From Thermodesulfobacteriota bacterium (GTDB taxonomy: Bacteria; Desulfobacterota; DSM-4660; Desulfatiglandales; HGW-15), in NCBI GenBank assembly GCA_025454125.1, contig JALOPA010000009.1:1-12599 (forward strand): DNA of 12,599 nucleotides, in the 5' to 3' direction. Below the pieces are notes generated by a model. It was not told where the DNA came from, ran no database searches, and was given only the letters and a program-made list of their open reading frames with translations. Shown piece after piece: positions 6,736 to 10,893 of the stretch. Within the stretch, counting starts at the first letter, position 1; every line of letters starts with the position of its first letter. The position numbers were made by a program, and so were the translations under genes.

Positions 6736-7629
6736 TTGAATCACAACCCTACGAACAAACAAAGGCTCCCTAAGCCGCCCTGGCTCAAGCGGAGAATCCC
6801 GAGCGGTGCGACCTATCAGGCGATCCGCGGGCTCATCCAAGCAACGCATCTTCACACCGTGTGCCAGGAAGCCTGCTGCCCCAATCTGGGCGAATGCTTT
6901 TCCCAGGGCACGGCGACTTTCCTGATTCTGGGCGACCGCTGCACGCGCAACTGCCGTTTTTGCGCCGTGGCGCACGGCCCCAAAGGACCTCCTGATCCTG
7001 AGGAGCCTCTTCACGTCGCAGAAGCCGTCGACCACATGAAGCTGCGCTATGCGGTGGTGACCTCCGTGACTCGGGATGATCTGCCGGACGGAGGCGCTTC
7101 CATTTTCGCGGAAACCATTCGGAGGATTCGCGAGAAGAGTCCGGGGACCAAAGTGGAAGTTCTGATTCCCGACTTTTGCGGAGATCCGCAATCCCTCAAG
7201 ACCGTCCTGGAAGCACGGCCGGATGTTCTGAATCACAATGTGGAAACGGTTCCCCGTCTCTATGCCTCGGTGAGGCCCGGTGCCGTGTACAGGCGATCCA
7301 TCGATCTTCTCAGGAACGCCCACCGGTTGGATCCTTCGATACCTACGAAGTCGGGACTCATGCTCGGTCTGGGGGAGAGGCCCGAAGAGGTGCGGGAGGT
7401 GCTGAGCGATCTTCTTGAGGCAGGCTGCCGCATCCTCACCCTGGGCCAGTACTTGCAGCCCTCCGCCGATCACCTGCCCGTGGAGCGTTTTGTTCCGCCT
7501 GAGGAGTTCGAGGAGTGGCGCAAGAGAGCCCTTGAAATGGGCTTCAGCGAGGTTGCGAGCGGACCTTTTGTTCGCAGCTCGTACCATGCCCAGGAGGCCT
7601 ATCAGGCGCTGTGTTCAACACCTGAGTGA
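6736..7629 (+). CDS. lipA: Lipoyl synthase (radical SAM)
   Basis: LipA inserts two sulfurs into protein-bound octanoyl groups to form the lipoyl cofactor needed by GcvH. At 297 aa it has normal length. Both iron-sulfur sites are intact: the auxiliary cluster CX4CX5C at C43, C48 and C54, and the radical-SAM CX3CX2C at C69, C73 and C76 (DRCTRNCRFC). The RSSY motif near the C-terminus (280-283), whose serine ligates the auxiliary cluster in the family, is also present. The N-terminal KPPWLKRRIPSG is typical. The only usable start before this block is TTG at 6736: an in-frame stop lies just upstream at 6712 and no ATG or GTG intervenes. No good Shine-Dalgarno is visible. It is the last gene of the rightward gcv operon, so cofactor synthesis appears coupled to its acceptor protein. 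No octanoyltransferase gene is in the window. Confidence 0.96.
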   Translation: MNHNPTNKQRLPKPPWLKRRIPSGATYQAIRGLIQATHLHTVCQEACCPNLGECFSQGTATFLILGDRCTRNCRFCAVAHGPKGPPDPEEPLHVAEAVDHMKLRYAVVTSVTRDDLPDGGASIFAETIRRIREKSPGTKVEVLIPDFCGDPQSLKTVLEARPDVLNHNVETVPRLYASVRPGAVYRRSIDLLRNAHRLDPSIPTKSGLMLGLGERPEEVREVLSDLLEAGCRILTLGQYLQPSADHLPVERFVPPEEFEEWRKRALEMGFSEVASGPFVRSSYHAQEAYQALCSTPE

Positions 7630-7846
7630 TCTGCTGTCGGCTGAAGCCGGCCAATGAGGGACAAAGGCACAAAGATGCAAAGGCACAGAGGGACAGAGCA
7701 GAAGACTTCTTTTCTTGTCTTTACCCTCTGAATCTTTGTCCCTTTGTCACTTTGTCCCTTTCTTCCCCTTTGTGCCTTTATCGCGGCGAAGAAATCAAAC
7801 TGAAGTTCTGCCCCGACGGGCAACAACGTGAAAGGAGAACCAGGGA
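7630..7846. other. lipA to TIGR04076-gene spacer
   Basis: This 217-bp spacer is mostly the octamer element copy 1 (7658-7776), beginning 28 nt after the lipA stop. The remainder (7781-7846) carries a clear ribosome binding site, AGGAG at 7833-7837. No classical terminator with a T-tract and no strong promoter was found, though the element's dyad symmetry could end the lipA transcript. Confidence 0.5.
7658..7776. repeat. Bilateral octamer-array element, copy 1
   Basis: The left arm is five contiguous 8-bp units at 7658, 7666, 7674, 7682 and 7690: GGGACAAA, GGCACAAA, GATGCAAA, GGCACAGA, GGGACAGA. A 37-nt core follows (7698-7734, starting GCAGAAGACTTC). The right arm has the same unit inverted: TTTGTCCC, TTTGTCAC, TTTGTCCC (7735-7758), a 10-bp imperfect unit, and TTTGTGCC (7769-7776). 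The two arms can fold back on each other. A homologous copy in the same orientation lies at 9924-10064, with a core of the same length and 29 of 37 bases identical. Confidence 0.8.
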
Positions 7847-8137
7847 ATGGGACCCAAAGAAATGCCTGAACAAGGGTACAAGATTGTTGCGAAAGTCGTG
7901 AGCCAGAAAGGAACGTGCGGCTTTGGTTACAAGGTCGGCGACGAGGTCATTTTCGATGGAGAGAAGATTCAGGGAAGAATCTGCATGAGCGCTCTCTACA
8001 GCTTCCTTCCAAAGGTCTATGCCATGAGGTATGGCGCCACCTTTCCCTGGCTCAAAGAGAACAAAGATGTGGCACCCCACGCCTGCCCTGATGCCGCAAA
8101 CCCGGTTGTGTTCGAGATCTGTCGTGTGAAGGAATAA
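7847..8137 (+). CDS. TIGR04076 family protein (function unknown)
   Basis: A small soluble protein of 96 aa. It matches the pattern I know for the uncharacterised TIGR04076 family: a YKIVAKVVSQKGTCGFGYKVGDEV start, a GRICMSALYSFLPKVYAMRYGATFPW middle and a CPDAANPVVFEICRV end. Four cysteines are visible, at the CGFG, RICM, HACPD and EICR positions. Some could bind metal or take part in redox chemistry, but this is unproven. No signal peptide or membrane segment is present. The ATG at 7847 is supported by AGGAG (7833-7837) 9 nt upstream. An internal ATG at codon 6 is less well placed. It sits alone between repeat element copy 1 and a hairpin pair, convergent with the membrane-protein gene. Context gives no function. 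Family members are common in anaerobes, and I assign no role. Confidence 0.85.
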   Translation: MGPKEMPEQGYKIVAKVVSQKGTCGFGYKVGDEVIFDGEKIQGRICMSALYSFLPKVYAMRYGATFPWLKENKDVAPHACPDAANPVVFEICRVKE

Positions 8138-8201
8138 GACACGCCCACAGATATCGACAGAGTCTGACCTGTTCTTCCGTTCCGAGGCCGCCGAATCGGT
8201 G

Positions 8202-8247
8202 CCACGGACAAGCTTTTGTCCGCCTTCGGCGGATTGCTTGTCCGTGG
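8202..8247. terminator. Nested stem-loop 1, candidate bidirectional terminator or REP-like element
   Basis: Perfect 12-bp arms CCACGGACAAGC (8202-8213) and GCTTGTCCGTGG (8236-8247) enclose an inner stem TCCGCC/GGCGGA (8219-8224 and 8228-8233) with a TTC loop. It lies 64 nt after the TIGR04076 gene stop and between convergent genes, a usual place for a bidirectional terminator. There is no T-tract on either side, so intrinsic termination is uncertain and a REP-type repeat is the alternative. Confidence 0.55.
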
Positions 8248-8272
8248 TGACGTCATCCCCGCTCTGCGCTCT

Positions 8273-8296
8273 CACGGACAAACAAGTTTGTCCGTG
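8273..8296. terminator. Stem-loop 2, candidate bidirectional terminator or REP-like element
   Basis: Perfect 10-bp arms CACGGACAAA (8273-8282) and TTTGTCCGTG (8287-8296) with a CAAG loop. The stem shares the word CACGGACAA with hairpin 1, which suggests duplication of one element. It lies 60 nt from the stop of the leftward membrane-protein gene. No T-tract follows on either strand. Confidence 0.55.
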
Positions 8297-8355
8297 CCAC
8301 CAAGCGAAACGCAGACCCTGTCCCATGGCTGAGAAGCGCTTTTCTTCAGCCCGTT

Positions 8356-9837
8356 TTAGAAGGCGTTTTCCAGTTTGGGGCGCAACTGCTTCAGCCGCCG
8401 CATGTCGATCACCACCGGGAAAGACAGGCCTGCAGGCAAAGAGCGGCCGCAAATGATGTTGAAGCGTTTAGACAGATCCGGAACCCGGCCGTTCAAAAGG
8501 AGCTTGAGCATTTCCTTGGGCGCCCAGTCCGAGTCTGTAGAGAGGGTCCCGAATTCGTCCGAGTATCGCTGGGGCGCGCAGGTGTGATCGATCGTCGGAC
8601 GGATAATGAAAACTGTGGCTCTCTCAAGGAGTGCGAGCTTCTTGGCGCCTTCTTCCACAAGGGCCAGCTCCTCCTGCTGAGGGAGAGCAAAGAGGGTGTA
8701 AGCCTGAATTCGGGCCAGAGGAAGCCCCGCGAGAAAGATCAACCCCAGCACGGCCGGTGCGAGCCATTCCCGGCGTTTCGGGAGGCGAGCACCCAGAGCC
8801 TTCAACCCCAGGACGAAAAAGACCAGCAGCACCCCGGTCACGGCATAGATGGTTCTGTAGGTGGACCATCGCTGCATGGAGATCAGATTTGCCGTGAAGG
8901 CGCCCATCAGAAGGGCGGCCAGGGTCACGGCCCAGAAAAGCCCTTCCCGCCACCCTCCGGTCTTCCACCTGTCCCATCCGCCGACCAGGATCACGCCTCC
9001 TGTGAGGACCGCCGTCGCGATGAAGGCAACGGCCATGCCTTTTTCCGCATCGTTGAGGATGATGAGGGCAAGGGCGTTGCGGAGCGGCCCGGCGATGAAC
9101 CACTGCAGCTTGGCTATCGGTTCGGTTTCGAGAACCACCAGGTTCGACTCTTTGAAAACGCCGGCCGCGTAGAGCAACTGCATGACTCCGTAAGCCGTGG
9201 CAAGGGCAAAGCCCATGGTGAGAAAGTGTTTGATGAGACAGCGGGTCCGCCACTGCAGGATTTGGTCCTGATAGGCCACGAGCCCGGCCGCCACGAGGAC
9301 AAAATAGAAGAAGACGTGAGGCTGATAGATCAGGATGCCCGTGACCAGAAGGGACACGGCAGCGGCAGTGCGAAGAGGTCCTCCCTTTTGGCCGATCAGG
9401 AATGCGGCAATGCTGCAAAGACCTCCCACAAGGTGGGGCCAGCAGATGGCCCAGGAGACGATCACCTGGGCGGCCGGCAGCACCGTCATGAGGGCCCCCA
9501 GAAGCGCGCTCGTCCACATCGGCCAGCGGAGTTTGAGCAGCGCCAGGAAAAGAAAGGCCGACAGCGCTCCGACGCACAAGGCCGAGGCCACCCGCCCCTT
9601 CCAAAGCTCGTCAATGCCGTCCACGCGCTCGAAAAACACCTGGAGCATGATCCCGTAAAGGGGCCGGGCAAAGGTCCCCACGTGCCGGACCACCTTTCCC
9701 GGCTCTTCGTGAACCTCTCTCAGGATGGCGTAGTCGTCGCGGAACCCGAAACGGGCAAAGAGGGTGTTCGAATAGATAATGAGGGGGAGCAACAGGAGCG
9801 CAGCAGCCACAAACCATCGCACTCGCCCGCCCCACAT
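8356..9837 (-). CDS. Multi-pass membrane protein, GT-C glycosyltransferase-like (putative)
   Basis: An inner-membrane protein of 493 aa counted from ATG 9837. An in-frame TTG at 9861 would add eight residues. A first hydrophobic helix (AAALLLLPLIIYSN) leads into a periplasmic loop with GFRDDYAILREV. An Asp-Asp pair just after the first helix is the usual catalytic-loop signature of GT-C enzymes that use lipid-linked sugars. About ten further hydrophobic segments follow, for example AFLFLALLKL, VFFYFVLVAAGLVAY, ALALIILND, AVLTGGVILVGG, GVLLVFFVLGLKAL and LAPAVLGLIFLAGLPL. A soluble C-terminal domain of about 110 residues ends the protein. The role is probably transfer of a sugar to surface polysaccharide, glycan or lipid, but the sugar and acceptor are unknown. 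Neither start has a good ribosome site. It is convergent with the TIGR04076 gene and driven by a strong predicted promoter at 9891-9919. No surface-polysaccharide genes surround it, so family assignment is tentative. Confidence 0.75.
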   Translation of the reverse strand: MWGGRVRWFVAAALLLLPLIIYSNTLFARFGFRDDYAILREVHEEPGKVVRHVGTFARPLYGIMLQVFFERVDGIDELWKGRVASALCVGALSAFLFLALLKLRWPMWTSALLGALMTVLPAAQVIVSWAICWPHLVGGLCSIAAFLIGQKGGPLRTAAAVSLLVTGILIYQPHVFFYFVLVAAGLVAYQDQILQWRTRCLIKHFLTMGFALATAYGVMQLLYAAGVFKESNLVVLETEPIAKLQWFIAGPLRNALALIILNDAEKGMAVAFIATAVLTGGVILVGGWDRWKTGGWREGLFWAVTLAALLMGAFTANLISMQRWSTYRTIYAVTGVLLVFFVLGLKALGARLPKRREWLAPAVLGLIFLAGLPLARIQAYTLFALPQQEELALVEEGAKKLALLERATVFIIRPTIDHTCAPQRYSDEFGTLSTDSDWAPKEMLKLLLNGRVPDLSKRFNIICGRSLPAGLSFPVVIDMRRLKQLRPKLENAF

Positions 9838-9890
9838 CCCATGATTTGAGAAAGTGGTCAAACCGGATACTCGAAGTCAAAGATCGGACG

Positions 9891-9919
9891 AATATAGAAG
9901 AAATAGGAGGGGTTGTCAA
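9891..9919 (-). promoter_or_regulatory. Near-consensus sigma70 promoter of the membrane-protein gene
   Basis: On the minus strand there is a perfect -35 TTGACA (plus-strand TGTCAA, 9914-9919), exactly 17 bp of spacer, and -10 TATATT (plus-strand AATATA, 9891-9896; 5 of 6). Transcription would start near 9884, 23 nt before the TTG and 47 nt before the ATG. It is the best-scoring promoter by eye in the window and abuts repeat element copy 2. Confidence 0.7.
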
Positions 9920-9923
9920 GAGA

Positions 9924-10064
9924 GGGACAAAGGGACAAAGATGCAAAGGCACATAGGCACAAAGCAGAAAACTTCTTTTTTCGTTTTTACACTTTACATC
10001 TTTGTCCCTATGTCACTTTGTCCCTTTCTTTATTTGTACCTATGTGCCTTTGTCCCTTTGTGCC
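9924..10064. repeat. Bilateral octamer-array element, copy 2
   Basis: The left arm has five contiguous 8-bp units at 9924, 9932, 9940, 9948 and 9956: GGGACAAA, GGGACAAA, GATGCAAA, GGCACATA, GGCACAAA. The 37-nt core is 9964-10000 (starting GCAGAAAACTTC). The right arm is eight contiguous inverted units, exactly 64 bp (10001-10064): TTTGTCCC, TATGTCAC, TTTGTCCC, TTTCTTTA, TTTGTACC, TATGTGCC, TTTGTCCC, TTTGTGCC. It ends 10 nt from the nrdG stop codon and begins beside the promoter of the membrane-protein gene. It could act as a terminator-like fold for nrdG, but its orientation is direct with respect to copy 1. Confidence 0.82.
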
Positions 10065-10074
10065 TTACCTCAAG

Positions 10075-10767
10075 CTACCTCACGATGCACCTTTGCACCC
10101 AGGGTTCTGCGATGGATTTCAGCCGCACCATTTCTTCCTGATCATACTGGCCGCTCTCGTTCTCAAAGAAACCGGGTTGGAGCACTCTGGCCGGGCTGAA
10201 TTGCTGAAGAACGTAGAGGAAGCACCCCTGGATCAGGCGGCCGATCGACTCCACCGTTTCTTCGCTTACGATGGCTCGAACGCAGGTGGTCCGGAATTCA
10301 TAAGAGAGGCCTGAGGCCATGATCAGCCGGATGCTTGACCGAATGCTCTCCGGATCCAATTCCGACTGCATGTATAGGGGGTAAAGGGAAGGTTCGGTTT
10401 TGACATCCATGGCAATGTAATCCACAAGCCTTTTTGCCAGAAGCTCCTGGATCATCCCTGGGTGGCTGCCGTTGGTGTCCAGCTTCACCGCAAAGCCTTC
10501 TCGTTTAATGCGGCTCAAAAAAACAGGGAGATCGTTTTGCAGCGTAGGCTCCCCTCCGGAGACGACGACTCCGTCCAGAAAGCCCTGACGCTCCCTGATA
10601 AACGCAAGAAAGCCGTCTTCATCCATGGAGACTTGTCCGGGGTGATTCACGAGGTCAGGGTTGTGGCAGTAGGGGCAGCGGAAATTGCATCCCGAAACGA
10701 AACACACACAGCTTACTCTGCCTGGGAAATCGATGAGAGAGGTTTTCTGCAACCCGCCTATGATCAT
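10075..10767 (-). CDS. nrdG: Anaerobic ribonucleoside-triphosphate reductase activating protein (radical SAM)
   Basis: This radical-SAM activase uses SAM and a [4Fe-4S] cluster to generate the glycyl radical on NrdD (cytosol). The 230 residues begin with the family-typical MIIGGLQKTSLIDFPGRVSC. The cluster motif CX3CX2C is at C27, C31 and C34 (GCNFRCPYCHN), and SGGEPT (70-75) is the GGE SAM-binding motif. The size and the FPG/QKTSLIDF start fit the NrdG2-type subfamily (TIGR02495) better than the shorter E. coli NrdG. It lies 126 bp downstream of nrdD on the same strand, with a strong inverted repeat between, and presumably activates that enzyme. The ATG at 10767 has only a weak upstream GGA, but the frame matches the family from residue 1. 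Confidence 0.94.
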   Translation of the reverse strand: MIIGGLQKTSLIDFPGRVSCVCFVSGCNFRCPYCHNPDLVNHPGQVSMDEDGFLAFIRERQGFLDGVVVSGGEPTLQNDLPVFLSRIKREGFAVKLDTNGSHPGMIQELLAKRLVDYIAMDVKTEPSLYPLYMQSELDPESIRSSIRLIMASGLSYEFRTTCVRAIVSEETVESIGRLIQGCFLYVLQQFSPARVLQPGFFENESGQYDQEEMVRLKSIAEPWVQRCIVR

Positions 10768-10893
10768 ATTCCGTTAACATCACATGGGGTTAAGAGTTCA
10801 GCACATTGATCGGTGTGCCTTTCGATAAGGATCGTAAAATCCGGAATTCGAGTTTACTGGCACTCATAGGTGCACATTTTATGAGTGCCAGGT
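10768..10893. other. nrdD-nrdG spacer
   Basis: This 126-bp spacer lies within the leftward nrd pair. It contains the perfect 12-bp inverted repeat at 10857-10891, a weak GCACA/TGTGC dyad (10801-10818) and no convincing promoter for nrdG. nrdG is therefore likely expressed by read-through past the hairpin. Confidence 0.5.
10857..10891. terminator. 12-bp perfect inverted repeat after nrdD: attenuator, processing site or operator
   Basis: CTGGCACTCATA (10857-10868) and TATGAGTGCCAG (10880-10891) are perfect reverse complements around an 11-nt loop. On the nrdD strand the stem starts 2 nt after the TGA stop. The sequence after it is not T-rich, so full rho-independent termination is doubtful. 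Partial termination or mRNA stabilisation, giving more NrdD than NrdG, would fit the catalytic need, but this is inference. Confidence 0.5.

Larger units (their letters stand above)
8138..8355. other. Convergent intergenic region with two hairpins
   Basis: This 218-bp spacer lies between the 3' ends of two convergent genes. It carries two strong inverted repeats (8202-8247 and 8273-8296) made from alternating copies of CGGACAA/TTGTCCG. Apart from these and a small CCGA-A-TCGG dyad (8191-8199), nothing coding or regulatory was recognised. Confidence 0.6.

Noticed and set aside
5230..7587. A 785-codon open frame on the minus strand across gcvPB and lipA
   Set aside because: It is a shadow of two strongly conserved plus-strand genes in GC-rich DNA. 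The translation is low in complexity and rich in Arg, His and Gly, has no recognisable domain, spans the intergenic repeat, and no ribosome site was evident.
7626..7901. Small frames through the octamer arrays, with repeat peptides such as QRHKDAKAQRD or LCPFVTLSL (also 7602-7826 and 9854-10314)
   Set aside because: Any 8-bp tandem array lacking stop codons is open in several frames and gives an 8-residue periodic peptide. Both strands are open, and there is no start signal or real domain.
8584..9849. A 421-codon plus-strand frame opposite the membrane protein
   Set aside because: Its translation is a polar, Gln/Gly/His/Arg-rich mirror of hydrophobic codons. The minus-strand frame has coherent membrane segments, a soluble C-terminal domain and a near-consensus promoter.
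7658..10064. CRISPR array
   Set aside because: The repeat units are 7-8 bp and contiguous, with no unique spacers of regular length and no cas genes.
10858..10874. Sigma54-type promoter TGGCAC...GTGC in the nrd spacer
   Set aside because: The GG-to-GC spacing is one base too long and the TTGC box is poor. The TGGCAC word is explained as part of the 12-bp inverted repeat.
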